Source: Poseidonibacter antarcticus (GTDB lineage Bacteria > Campylobacterota > Campylobacteria > Campylobacterales > Arcobacteraceae). Taken from it: 64,000 bases of DNA. The notes beneath the pieces were generated by a model that saw only the letters and a list, made by a program, of their open reading frames with translations, ran no database searches and was not told the origin of the DNA. The DNA is taken from NCBI RefSeq assembly GCF_003667345.1, contig NZ_RCWF01000001.1, positions 372,001 through 436,000 of the forward strand, in the 5' to 3' direction. The translations under genes were made by a program, and so were the position numbers. This document shows, piece by piece, positions 1 to 8,712 of this stretch (its first letter is position 1; every line of letters starts with the position of its first letter).

Positions 1-773
1 TAATTTTTTGAAACAACTTGTTCCACTTTTGAAAAATCATTAATTAAAAAATCGAGTCTTTTAAAAATATCAATCATTCTATTTTTTTGCTTTTCATTAT
101 CTATTAATTCACTTACAATTCTACCTTTTGCAATTGGTGTTTTTAATTCATGCATTATTGTTCTTAAAAAAAGTTGTCTTGAATTAAGCAATAATTCAAT
201 CCTTCGAACTGCTTTATCAAATTCATTTGATACTTCTGCTATCTCATCTTTTTTATTACTTTTACAAGAAATTGATAAATTCCCATTTGAAACACTTGAT
301 ATATTATTTTTTAACTCTTTTAATGGTTGTAAGCTTTTGATTAACCATAAATATAAGAAAATCAAGAATAAAAATAAGAAAATAAAAATAAGATACGGGG
401 AATATGAAGGATTAAAAATTCTAGGATCTTTGAATAATACTCTAAAAAAAGGATTTGCTATATGTAAATAATAAGATTTTTTATATACAAATAATTCAAA
501 GCCTCTTTTTGAGAAAATTACTTCTGCATTATCTAATATTTTTTCATGATTATTTTCTAATGTAAAAGATAAACGTTGTAAATATTTAATAGTATCTTTT
601 CTATCCATCTTTTTATCTCTTAAATAAGATGAGATATTTACATAATAATTTTCTATTTTTTTATATTCTTGCTTCTTTTCATAATCAACGTATAAAAAAA
701 ATAATGCAAGTAAAATTGAAATAAAAAAAAGAAATATTAAAGAAATTTTGGTTGTAATTGAGTTTATATTCAT
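1..773 (-). CDS. Sensor histidine kinase, ArsS-like (3' part outside window)
   Basis: The frame is open from an ATG at 771-773 to the window edge, so the protein is truncated here. It begins with a membrane segment (about residues 10-27), then a loop of about 90 residues that is probably periplasmic, a second hydrophobic segment near residues 125-145, a HAMP-like linker and the phosphoacceptor H-box FLRTIMHELKTPIAKGR, which is typical of the ArsS/HP0165 kinase family of Campylobacterota. The ATPase domain lies beyond base 1. The start overlaps the stop of the upstream response regulator (ATGA), so the two are translationally coupled. ArsS kinases respond to acid in Helicobacter; the signal here is unknown. 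Confidence 0.85.
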   Translation of the reverse strand, partial: MNINSITTKISLIFLFFISILLALFFLYVDYEKKQEYKKIENYYVNISSYLRDKKMDRKDTIKYLQRLSFTLENNHEKILDNAEVIFSKRGFELFVYKKSYYLHIANPFFRVLFKDPRIFNPSYSPYLIFIFLFLFLIFLYLWLIKSLQPLKELKNNISSVSNGNLSISCKSNKKDEIAEVSNEFDKAVRRIELLLNSRQLFLRTIMHELKTPIAKGRIVSELIDNEKQKNRMIDIFKRLDFLINDFSKVEQVVSKN

Positions 774-1432
774 TGTGCTAATTTGTACCCTAAGTTACGA
801 ATTGAAAATAAATATTTAGGATTTTTTGAATTATCATCTAATTTAGATCGAAGTCTTCCAATAATTACATCTAAACTTTTACTATAGCTATCACTTAAAC
901 TTGAACATTCATTTACAATTTGTTCTCTTGAGACAATTGCATTCTTATTTTCAAGAAGAGAACTTAAAACTTCATATTCTGCTTGAGTTAATACTAAATG
1001 ATTATTCTTAAATACTATTTCTTGTTTAGATTTAATTAGAATAAAATCACTTTTACTTTCAACTTTTGAAACTCTATTTACACGTCTTAATAAACTTTGA
1101 ATAACTGCATACATTTCTTTTGGGTCATAAGGTTTAGGAAGATAATAATCAGCTCCAATTTGTAAACCCATAATTTTATCTGTAATATCACTTCTAGCAC
1201 TTGAAATTATAATTGGGATATCATATTTTGAGGATATTTCTTTACAAACATCTAACCCATCTATTCCAGGAAGAGTTAAATCAAGTATCAATAAATCATA
1301 TGAAGATATACCAGCACTTAATCCTAAATATGGATCTTCATAGTTAGTTATTTTAATATTATATTTTTCTAAATATTCCCCTAAAAATAATGAAAAATCA
1401 GGATCATCTTCTATCATTAAAATATTAATCAT
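770..1432 (-). CDS. OmpR-family response regulator, ArsR-like partner of the kinase
   Basis: 220 aa. The N-terminal receiver domain (about 1-115) has the acidic pair E8-D9/D10, the phosphoacceptor D51 in LILDLTLPG, S78 and the conserved K100 in LPKPYDP. The C-terminal winged helix (about 130-220) ends in the OmpR-type IRNLGYKL wing. It should bind DNA as a phosphorylated dimer. It is first in a two-gene operon with the kinase. The upstream 176 bases (1433-1608) hold no gene and presumably the promoter; no clear operator was found there. Confidence 0.93.
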   Translation of the reverse strand: MINILMIEDDPDFSLFLGEYLEKYNIKITNYEDPYLGLSAGISSYDLLILDLTLPGIDGLDVCKEISSKYDIPIIISSARSDITDKIMGLQIGADYYLPKPYDPKEMYAVIQSLLRRVNRVSKVESKSDFILIKSKQEIVFKNNHLVLTQAEYEVLSSLLENKNAIVSREQIVNECSSLSDSYSKSLDVIIGRLRSKLDDNSKNPKYLFSIRNLGYKLAQ

Positions 1433-1608
1433 ATATTACCTTCGTATATTTATTTTATTACTCACTTCATTAAAATTATAGCTTTAGAAACTGAAGATAT
1501 CAATAATTAATAAAAAGTATAAAATATCAGTTTAAATAATAATTTAATAAAAAGTAAATGAAAGTAAACATAATCACATAAAGATACTTACAACTTTTAT
1601 TTTATATA

Positions 1609-2250
1609 TTAACTAAGAACGTCAATATTATTAGCTAAGTTTTGTCTAATATTTCTTTTTTTTACATAATTATTTAAGCCAATGTGATTATTATATCCTA
1701 GAAGTTTAGCTATTTTTCTTACAGAAAGACCAACTGAGAGTAACTCTTCTATCTTGTCTCTTTGTTTATCAAATTTAGATTTTTGAATTGTACCAACTGG
1801 TTTACCTAAGCTAACACCTGATAGTTTTTTTGCTGTTAATGCTTCTTTGGTTCTCAAACTCATAAGATCTTTTTCTAAACTAATTGTCATAGATATCATT
1901 CCTAAAATCATTTGAGTTAACATATCTTTATCATCAACTAATTCAAGATTTTGATTAATAACTAGTATTCTAATTTTATTTGATAAAAGAAACTTTGTAA
2001 TCTCTAAAATCCTTTCAATTGTTCTTCCAAAAACATTTAAGTCATATACTATAATAGTAGAATTTTTTTCACAATTTCTAAGTAATTCTAATATATTTTT
2101 TTCATCCTTTGGCATACTTATATCTATCTCTATATTTTTATAAACATCAATATTATGTTCTTTTACATAATTATTTAATATGTTTTTTTGATCCTGTGTA
2201 TATTTTTCATTATTTTTATTTATTCTAATATATGTAAAAACATTTAACAT
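1609..2250 (-). CDS. Serine-recombinase-like DNA-binding protein, probably without recombinase activity
   Basis: 213 aa, with the resolvase/invertase layout: N-terminal catalytic-type domain (about 4-135), long E helix with SLRTKEAL, linker, and C-terminal helix-turn-helix (about 165-200, GLSVRKIAKLLG). Against a resolvase such as gamma-delta, the motif YARVS reads YIRIN here, so the nucleophilic serine is N11. The LDRLGR motif reads LNVFGR, so the Asp/Arg pair is N72-V73. R9 and R76 remain. Family knowledge says these losses should abolish strand cleavage, so a role as a DNA-binding regulator is inferred. It is transcribed away from ubiX, across a 198-base gap that carries palindromes. No inverted repeats typical of an invertible segment were seen. 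Confidence 0.8.
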   Translation of the reverse strand: MLNVFTYIRINKNNEKYTQDQKNILNNYVKEHNIDVYKNIEIDISMPKDEKNILELLRNCEKNSTIIVYDLNVFGRTIERILEITKFLLSNKIRILVINQNLELVDDKDMLTQMILGMISMTISLEKDLMSLRTKEALTAKKLSGVSLGKPVGTIQKSKFDKQRDKIEELLSVGLSVRKIAKLLGYNNHIGLNNYVKKRNIRQNLANNIDVLS

Positions 2251-2296
2251 TTATAATTCCTTAACAATAAGTATAATATTTATACAAAATGTTATC

Positions 2297-2306
2297 AGGT
2301 TAACCT
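2297..2306. promoter_or_regulatory. 10-bp palindrome in the recombinase-like/ubiX divergent spacer
   Basis: AGGTTAACCT is a perfect 10-bp palindrome about 45 bases upstream of the recombinase-like gene's start. Short palindromes occur by chance, so operator function is only a suggestion. Confidence 0.3.
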
Positions 2307-2360
2307 TAAATATTTCTTAGTATTATCTCAAGAATAGGCTTTTTAAGGTACTTTATCTAT

Positions 2361-2374
2361 ATGTGTTAACACAT
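2361..2374. promoter_or_regulatory. 14-bp perfect palindrome, candidate operator
   Basis: ATGTGTTAACACAT is fully self-complementary. It lies in the divergent spacer between the recombinase-like gene (start 2250) and ubiX (start 2449). Its position fits an operator for a dimeric DNA-binding protein, and the neighbouring Ser-less recombinase homologue is an obvious candidate. Binding is inferred only. Confidence 0.45.
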
Positions 2375-2448
2375 GTAGTTATACAATTTGAATTAAAAGT
2401 CTTTTTTTGATATTATCTTTTTAAACAAAAAAAATTAAAAGGCATCTA

Positions 2449-3003
2449 GTGAAAATTACAGTTGCGATATCAGGTGCCAGTGGTGCTAGTTTAGGACTTA
2501 ATTTTGTTAAAAAAATCCCCTCAAATATTGAAGTTTATTTAGTACTTTCTAAGAGTGCAAAAATTGCATTAAAATTAGAAAATGGAATTACAGTAAAAGA
2601 TACATTTAAAGAATATAAAAATGTAAAAATATTTCAAGATTCTAATATAAGTGCTCCCATTGCATCCGGTTCATTTAAAGTAGATAAAATGATTATTATT
2701 CCATGTTCTATGAATACTCTTGCAAAATGTTCTGTCGGAATTTCAGATTCTTTAATTACAAGAGCTTTTACAGTTATGTTAAAAGAAAACAGATGTATAA
2801 TTCTAGCGCCAAGAGAAATGCCTTTTAATTCAATTGCATTAGAAAATATGCTAAAATTATCAAAATTAGGAGTAACCATTGCACCTCCGATTCTTGGATA
2901 CTATTCAAAACAACAAACATTAGAAGAAATGGAAAATTTCTTAATCGGCAAATGGTTCGATTTACTAAAAATTGATAATAACTTATATAAAAGATGGGAA
3001 TAA
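2449..3003 (+). CDS. ubiX: Flavin prenyltransferase UbiX
   Basis: 184 aa, usual family length. It attaches dimethylallyl from DMAP to reduced FMN, making the prenyl-FMN cofactor of UbiD-type decarboxylases. The N-terminal flavin-binding motif AISGASGA follows the first strand, with IIIPCSMNTLAKC (about 83-95) and the APREMPF loop (about 121-127). The start is GTG at 2449, eight bases after an AAAAGG ribosome site. It is the first gene of the long plus-strand operon. No ubiD partner is present in this window. Confidence 0.93.
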   Translation: MKITVAISGASGASLGLNFVKKIPSNIEVYLVLSKSAKIALKLENGITVKDTFKEYKNVKIFQDSNISAPIASGSFKVDKMIIIPCSMNTLAKCSVGISDSLITRAFTVMLKENRCIILAPREMPFNSIALENMLKLSKLGVTIAPPILGYYSKQQTLEEMENFLIGKWFDLLKIDNNLYKRWE

Positions 3004-3005
3004 AA

Positions 3006-3497
3006 ATGCCTAAAAATATTAAAGAGAAAGAATGTTATAGAAGAGCCATATATAGTGGTACGTTTGATCCAATTACAAATGGTCATTTAGATATTATTAG
3101 ACGTGCTGCTAATATATTTGATGAAGTAATTATTGCTGTTGCAAAAAGTGAGAGAAAAAAACCTATGTTCACTCAAGAACAAAGAGTAGAATTTACTCAT
3201 GTAGCTACACATCATCTTCCAAATGTTAGAGTTGAAGGGTTTGACACGCTTCTAGTTGATTTAGCAACACAATTAAAAGTAAATACTATAATTCGCGGTT
3301 TACGAGCAGTTTCAGATTTTGAATTTGAACTGCAAATGGGTTATGCCAATGCTTCTATTAATAATAAAATTGAAACTTTATATCTTATGCCAACACTAGA
3401 AAATGCTTTTGTTTCTTCAACAATTGTACGAGAAATAATAAGATTTGATGGTAAGTTCCAACACTTAGTACCTAAAGAAGTTGTAGAATGTATGTAG
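3006..3497 (+). CDS. coaD: Pantetheine-phosphate adenylyltransferase CoaD
   Basis: 163 aa from ATG 3006. This start is preferred over ATG 2994 because GGGAA at 2996-3000 sits at ideal spacing, and it gives the usual family length. The enzyme makes dephospho-CoA from phosphopantetheine and ATP. It carries the nucleotidyltransferase motif SGTFDPITNGH with the TxGH signature, and the C-terminal SSTIVRE motif. It begins just after the ubiX stop, and its last codons overlap tmk by 10 bases, so translation is probably coupled. Confidence 0.95.
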   Translation: MPKNIKEKECYRRAIYSGTFDPITNGHLDIIRRAANIFDEVIIAVAKSERKKPMFTQEQRVEFTHVATHHLPNVRVEGFDTLLVDLATQLKVNTIIRGLRAVSDFEFELQMGYANASINNKIETLYLMPTLENAFVSSTIVREIIRFDGKFQHLVPKEVVECM

Positions 3498-4054
3498 TTG
3501 TTGAAGGTATTGATACAGCTGGAAAATCAACACAATTAAATTTATTACAAAAAAAATATACAAATGCAATTTTTACTAAAGAACCAGGTGGAACACAAAT
3601 TGGTATAAAATTAAGACAAATGGCCTTAAATGGTGAAGCGAAATCAAAAATTGCTGAGATGTTTTTATTTTTAGCAGATAGAGCTGAGCATATTGAAGAA
3701 GTTATTGTTAAAAATAAAAATAAACTTGTAATATCTGATAGATCATTAATATCAGGTATTTCTTATGCTTCAACTTTTCCATTAACAAAAATGATTGAAC
3801 TTAATTTATTAGCTACTAATAATATATTACCAAGTCACGCAATACTTCTAGAATTAACGCCCAAAGAGTTAAAATTTAGATTATCTCAAAAAGAAAATGA
3901 TGCAATTGAATTAAGAGGAATTGAATATTTAATAAATATTCAAAATAGAATGAAAGAAACAATACTTAAACTTGGAATAAATCATCTATTTATAGATGCC
4001 AGTTTAAAAATAGAAGAAATAGAAAAACAAATAGAGGATTTTTTAAATGAGTAA
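3488..4054 (+). CDS. tmk: Thymidylate kinase
   Basis: 188 aa, the short type common in Campylobacterota. It phosphorylates dTMP to dTDP for DNA synthesis. The P-loop is EGIDTAGKST (about 6-15), the DR motif is SDRSLISG, and EPGG (about 33-36) binds substrate. ATG 3488 lies inside the end of coaD. The gene overlaps hisS by 8 bases at its 3' end. Confidence 0.95.
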   Translation: MYVVVEGIDTAGKSTQLNLLQKKYTNAIFTKEPGGTQIGIKLRQMALNGEAKSKIAEMFLFLADRAEHIEEVIVKNKNKLVISDRSLISGISYASTFPLTKMIELNLLATNNILPSHAILLELTPKELKFRLSQKENDAIELRGIEYLINIQNRMKETILKLGINHLFIDASLKIEEIEKQIEDFLNE

Positions 4055-5282
4055 ACAAGAGAATAAAGCAACAATTCAAAGCCTAAGAGGGATGAAAGAT
4101 ATAGTAAATGATGAAAGTACACTATTTACATATTTTGTAGATAATGCATCTGCTATTGCTAAAAGATATGGATTTTCATATATGGAAACACCTATTTTAG
4201 AAGAAACTGCTTTATTTAAAAGATCAGTTGGTGAGAGTTCTGATATTGTAAACAAAGAAATGTACAACTTTACAGATAAGGGTGGTCATGAAGTTTGTTT
4301 AAGACCAGAAGGAACAGCAGGAGTTGTAAGACACTTTGTTGAAAAAAAACTAGATCGTGCTGGTGGAACTCAAAGATGGTACTATTATGGACCAATGTTT
4401 AGATATGAAAGACCTCAAAAAGGACGCTTAAGAGAGTTTCACCAATTTGGTTGTGAAGTATTTGGAGTAGATTCTGTTTATGAAGATGCCAATATTATAA
4501 TGATGATAAAAGATATTTTAGACTTCTTTGAAATTGGTTTTAAATTACAGTTAAACTCTTTGGGTGATATGAATTGTATGCCTCAATATAAAGAGAAACT
4601 TATAGAACACTTAAATGGTTTTAAAGATGAACTTTGTGAAGATTGTCAAAAAAGAATTCTTACAAATCCGATTAGAGTATTAGATTGTAAAATTGAATCA
4701 TGTCAAGCAAAACTAGTAGATGCTCCAAAAATTACTCATAATTTATGTGAATCTTGTAATACTGATTTTGAAAAATTAAAAGAAATATTAGACTTTAATG
4801 ATGTTGAATATGAAGTTGACACTAATTTAGTTAGAGGATTGGACTATTATTCAAAAACAGCTTTTGAATTTGTATCAAATGATATTGGTGCGCAAAGTGC
4901 AATAGCAGGTGGTGGAAGATACGATAGATTAGTTGAATTTCTAGGAGGTCGTCCTACTGCTGGTATTGGTTTTGCTATTGGAATTGAAAGATTATTAGAA
5001 CTTGTTAAAATGAAAGAGAGTAAAAAAGATATTATTTATATTGGTGCTTTAGATGAAGCTTCTTTAAATACTGTTTTAAAAGTTGCAAATACAAAAAGAA
5101 AAACAACTAAAACAATTATAGAATATACTCCAAGAGGTTTCGGAAAGCATTTTAAACTTGCTGAAAAAACAGGAGCAAATATAGTTGCATTAATTGGTGA
5201 AAAAGAACTAAATGAAAAAAGTATCTATATTAAAAACATAGATACAAGAGAAGAAAAAACTATAAAGATAGAGGAATTCTAA
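4047..5282 (+). CDS. hisS: Histidine-tRNA ligase
   Basis: 411 aa class II synthetase. Motif 2 is seen as FRYERPQKGRLREFHQFGCE, the histidine-binding motif as RGLDYYSKTAFEF, and motif 3 as GIGFAIGIERL. A cysteine-rich segment of the insertion domain (CEDC, CKIESC, CESC) could hold metal. The C-terminal anticodon-binding domain is about 320-411. The start overlaps tmk by 8 bases. Confidence 0.96.
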   Translation: MSKQENKATIQSLRGMKDIVNDESTLFTYFVDNASAIAKRYGFSYMETPILEETALFKRSVGESSDIVNKEMYNFTDKGGHEVCLRPEGTAGVVRHFVEKKLDRAGGTQRWYYYGPMFRYERPQKGRLREFHQFGCEVFGVDSVYEDANIIMMIKDILDFFEIGFKLQLNSLGDMNCMPQYKEKLIEHLNGFKDELCEDCQKRILTNPIRVLDCKIESCQAKLVDAPKITHNLCESCNTDFEKLKEILDFNDVEYEVDTNLVRGLDYYSKTAFEFVSNDIGAQSAIAGGGRYDRLVEFLGGRPTAGIGFAIGIERLLELVKMKESKKDIIYIGALDEASLNTVLKVANTKRKTTKTIIEYTPRGFGKHFKLAEKTGANIVALIGEKELNEKSIYIKNIDTREEKTIKIEEF

Positions 5283-5284
5283 AT

Positions 5285-7093
5285 TTGAATAATTATGGAA
5301 TTGATATTTGGGATGATGGAAATTTTTTAATAGAAAATGGATTAGCAAAAGTAAACTATGAAAATAAACCTTCATTATTATCTATTGTAAAAGAAGTGCG
5401 AGAACAAGACTTTAAAGGACCACTTCTTTTAAGATTCCCTCACATAACAAAAAAACAAATAACTACTTTATACAATACTTTTAATGCAAGTATCCAAGAG
5501 TATAAATATAAAGGAACATTTAATGCAGTGTTTCCTTTAAAGGTAAACCAATTACCCTCTTTTGTTCATCCGCTTGTTCAAAGTGGGAAAGAGTTTAATT
5601 ATGGTTTAGAAGCAGGAAGTAAAGCTGAGCTTATAATTGCAATGACATATAATAATCTAAATGCACCTATTACAGTTAATGGTTTTAAAGATAAAGAAAT
5701 GATACATTTAGCTTTTATTGCAAAAGAAAAAGGTCATAATATAACACTTATTATTGAAGGTATAAATGAGCTTGAAACAATAATAGAAGTACAAAAGCAA
5801 ACTTCTTTATCTTCACCAAATATTGGACTAAGAGTTAGACTTCACAGTGGAGGTAGTGGTATTTGGGCAAAAAGTGGTGGAATAAATTCTAAATTTGGAT
5901 TAACATCAACAGAAATACTTGAAGCTTATGAAATGATAAAAGAACATGATATGATTAATTATTTAACTATGATTCATTTTCATATTGGTTCTGCTATGAA
6001 CTCTATAAAACCTTTAAAAAAAGCTCTTCGAGAATCTGGACATATTTATGCAGAACTTAAAAATCTAGGTGCTAATAATCTTAATGCTATAAATATTGGT
6101 GGTGGATTAGCTGTTGAATATAGCGCATACGAAAGAAGTAGATTTTATTCACTTCAAGAGTTCGCAAGTGATGTAATATTTACATTAAAAGATATTGCAA
6201 AACAAAAAGGCGTTGAAGAGCCAAATATTTTCACAGAATCTGGGAGATTTATATCAGCTTCTTCAAGTGTTTTAATTACACCTGTACTTGAACTTTTTTC
6301 ATCTGAATATGAACTTGAACATTTAAATTTAAAAGAAAAAAATCCTCCATTAATTGAAGAACTAAATGCACTTTATACAGATATGGCAAAAAGAACATCT
6401 TATGAATATATGCATGATGCTATTGATTATATGGAATCATTATTAACACTATTTGATTTAGGTTATATTGATTTACAAGATAGATCAAATGCTGAGATAT
6501 TAACTCATCAAATTATAAAACAAGCTATTAATAAACTTGAAGTTGAAGACTATGAAGAGTTAAAAAAACTTGATGAAAATATACAAGAAAAATATTTATT
6601 AAATTTTTCTATGTTTCAATCATTACCTGATTATTGGGGAATAAATCAAGAATTTCCTATAATGCCTCTAACACATTTGGATAAGAAACCAACAAGAAGT
6701 GCTTCATTATGGGATATTACTTGCGATAGTGATGGAGAGTTACCATTTGATTCTAAGAAACCTTTATATTTACATGATGTAGATTTAAATAAAGAAGATT
6801 ATTTTATAGGATTTTTTAATGTTGGTGCATATCAAGATACTTTAGGTATGAGACATAATTTATTTTCACATCCAACTGAAGTAAATGTTATTTTTAAAAA
6901 TGGTCAAATCGTACTTGATAAAATTAATGAATCACAAACAATTATTGATATACTTGAAGATATTGATTATGATACTTCAGATATTGAGAAAAGACTTAAA
7001 GAGAATTTAGATATAAATACATATAAAATATTAGAGAAATATTTAAATGAAAATAATTATTTAAAAACAATTTGGAGTTATAATGATAAATGA
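5285..7093 (+). CDS. speA: Biosynthetic arginine decarboxylase
   Basis: 602 aa, a PLP-dependent fold III decarboxylase making agmatine for polyamine synthesis. The PLP lysine is K86 in NAVFPLKVNQ. The glycine-rich INIGGGLAVEY phosphate-binding motif and the C-terminal active-site region are present. The start is TTG at 5285, two bases after the hisS stop, with AGAGG upstream at 5269-5273. Slightly shorter than the E. coli enzyme (about 658 aa), as expected for this phylum. Confidence 0.95.
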   Translation: MNNYGIDIWDDGNFLIENGLAKVNYENKPSLLSIVKEVREQDFKGPLLLRFPHITKKQITTLYNTFNASIQEYKYKGTFNAVFPLKVNQLPSFVHPLVQSGKEFNYGLEAGSKAELIIAMTYNNLNAPITVNGFKDKEMIHLAFIAKEKGHNITLIIEGINELETIIEVQKQTSLSSPNIGLRVRLHSGGSGIWAKSGGINSKFGLTSTEILEAYEMIKEHDMINYLTMIHFHIGSAMNSIKPLKKALRESGHIYAELKNLGANNLNAINIGGGLAVEYSAYERSRFYSLQEFASDVIFTLKDIAKQKGVEEPNIFTESGRFISASSSVLITPVLELFSSEYELEHLNLKEKNPPLIEELNALYTDMAKRTSYEYMHDAIDYMESLLTLFDLGYIDLQDRSNAEILTHQIIKQAINKLEVEDYEELKKLDENIQEKYLLNFSMFQSLPDYWGINQEFPIMPLTHLDKKPTRSASLWDITCDSDGELPFDSKKPLYLHDVDLNKEDYFIGFFNVGAYQDTLGMRHNLFSHPTEVNVIFKNGQIVLDKINESQTIIDILEDIDYDTSDIEKRLKENLDINTYKILEKYLNENNYLKTIWSYNDK

Positions 7094-7847
7094 AGATGAG
7101 AAGACAGAAGAAAAAGAAGAAATTAAAGAAAGTATTTCTTTTTGGGCTCAAATAAAAGAAGACTTCAATGTCCCAAAACTAAATGATCCTGCATTAGATT
7201 CAACTGTTGAACTATTTTTTAACTACCCAGGTGTTTGGGCTATTATAAATCATAGAATTACAAGTAAATTGTATTGTAAGGGATGGAAAAGAACAGCTAG
7301 AATTTTAGGTGGATTAGCTTCAATTTTAACAAAAACTGATATTCACCCAGCTGCAACTATTGGTAGACGTGTATTTATAGATCATGCTATTGGTGTAGTT
7401 ATTGGTGCTACAACAATAATTGAAGATGATGTTTTAATTTATCAAGGGGTAACACTAGGTGGTGTAAGTCTTGATAAAGGTAAACGACACCCTACTATTA
7501 AATCAAATGCGGTTATAGGAAGTGGTGCAAAAGTTTTAGGTAATATAACAATTGGAAAGAACTCAAAAGTTGGAGCAAATTCTGTTGTTGTTTGTGATGT
7601 TCCAAAGAACTCAACTGCTGTTGGAGTTCCTGCAAAAATTATCAAAAAAGATTCTAAAAACTGTAAATTAGCTCATAATGATTTACCTGATATTAATAAA
7701 GAGATGTTCAAATATCTAATTGAAAGAATTCACGTCTTAGAAACAGCTATTAAAGAAGAAGATGGAATTGATGTAAGTCAAAAAGATAAAAAACTTGAAG
7801 AAGATTATAATAAATTCATTAATGCAATGAATTCTATAAAGAAGTAA
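7083..7847 (+). CDS. cysE: Serine O-acetyltransferase
   Basis: 254 aa. It acetylates serine to O-acetylserine for cysteine synthesis. The N-terminal helical part (about 20-85) is followed by hexapeptide repeats of a left-handed beta helix (about 86-195). The catalytic histidine is H101 in FIDHAIG, and the GGVSLDKGKRHPTI loop is intact. A charged C-terminal tail follows; in other CysE proteins this region carries feedback control and CysK binding. The start overlaps speA by 11 bases. Confidence 0.94.
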   Translation: MINEDEKTEEKEEIKESISFWAQIKEDFNVPKLNDPALDSTVELFFNYPGVWAIINHRITSKLYCKGWKRTARILGGLASILTKTDIHPAATIGRRVFIDHAIGVVIGATTIIEDDVLIYQGVTLGGVSLDKGKRHPTIKSNAVIGSGAKVLGNITIGKNSKVGANSVVVCDVPKNSTAVGVPAKIIKKDSKNCKLAHNDLPDINKEMFKYLIERIHVLETAIKEEDGIDVSQKDKKLEEDYNKFINAMNSIKK

Positions 7848-7853
7848 ATTATA

Positions 7854-8588
7854 ATGTTTGAATTAGCTGCTTTTGGAGTTATAACTGGTTTTATATCTGG
7901 TTTCTTTGGTGTTGGTGGTGGTATGATTTTAGTACCATTGCTTTTAGTATCAGGATATGTAATGAAAGAAGCAGTTGCTATTTCAATTATGCAAATGGTA
8001 TTTTCATCAATTTATGGTTCTTTCTTAAACTCTAAAAAAGCAAAAGGAGTTTTAAAAGATGGAATTATTATTGGAATTGGTGGTTTCGTAGGTGGCTTAC
8101 AAAGTGGTTATATTGTAACAAATGTATCAAATGAGTTTTTGCAATATTTATTTGTATTAATTTTATTTTATTCAGTTATAAAAATATTTATAACTCCAGC
8201 TGAACACGAATGTGAACAAAAATCCAAAAATAAATTAACATTATTTATCATAGGTTTCTTTACAGGTTTAATTGCCATGAGTATTGGAGTTGGTGGTTCT
8301 GTTATATTAACTCCTATTTTAATAGGCTTTTTGAAATATGATTTAAAAGCAGCTACTGCACTTGGGTTATTTTTTGTAATATTCTCATCTATTGCGGGAT
8401 TTACATCTTTATCATTGAGTGGACATATGCTTTTTACTGAAGGTTTAATTGTTGGTATAGGTTCATTAATTGGTGTTTATTTTGGAATTATACTTAAAAA
8501 TAAAGTTCATTCAAAATCATATAAAAGATATATTTTAATTCTAAATACTATAATTTTAGTAATAATGTTATATAAAACATTTTTGTAA
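7854..8588 (+). CDS. TauE/SafE-family membrane exporter
   Basis: 244 aa, about eight membrane segments in two repeats, each with a glycine-rich loop (SGFFGVGGGMILVP and AMSIGVGGSVILTP), the family hallmark. Members export sulfite, sulfoacetate or related organosulfur anions. It sits six bases after cysE, so a link to sulfur flux is reasonable, but the substrate cannot be read from sequence. Last gene of the operon. Confidence 0.9.
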   Translation: MFELAAFGVITGFISGFFGVGGGMILVPLLLVSGYVMKEAVAISIMQMVFSSIYGSFLNSKKAKGVLKDGIIIGIGGFVGGLQSGYIVTNVSNEFLQYLFVLILFYSVIKIFITPAEHECEQKSKNKLTLFIIGFFTGLIAMSIGVGGSVILTPILIGFLKYDLKAATALGLFFVIFSSIAGFTSLSLSGHMLFTEGLIVGIGSLIGVYFGIILKNKVHSKSYKRYILILNTIILVIMLYKTFL

Positions 8589-8641
8589 CCACTTTGTAAT
8601 TAAAATAGTTTACAATTACTTTATCAGACATTAGTTAAAAT

Positions 8642-8668
8642 AAAAAAGATTACGCGACGGTCTTTTTT
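8642..8668. terminator. Terminator-like hairpin with T run
   Basis: AAAAAAGA and TCTTTTTT pair around an 11-base loop that contains CGCG. It lies between convergent genes and could act in both directions. The stem is weak. Confidence 0.55.
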
Positions 8669-8672
8669 ATTC

Positions 8673-8704
8673 TTTTTAAATACAACTGCAATTGTATTTA
8701 AAAA
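8673..8704. terminator. Perfect 13-bp hairpin between convergent genes
   Basis: The arms at 8673-8685 and 8692-8704 are exact inverted repeats (TTTTTAAATACAA) around a 6-base loop. The A and T tracts on both flanks fit a bidirectional terminator for the TauE-type gene and the aconitase-like gene. Confidence 0.75.
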
Positions 8705-8712
8705 ATTTCTTC

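Noticed and set aside
1609-2448. Invertible DNA segment controlled by the recombinase-like gene
   Set aside because: No pair of long inverted repeats flanks a promoter nearby, and the protein lacks its catalytic serine.
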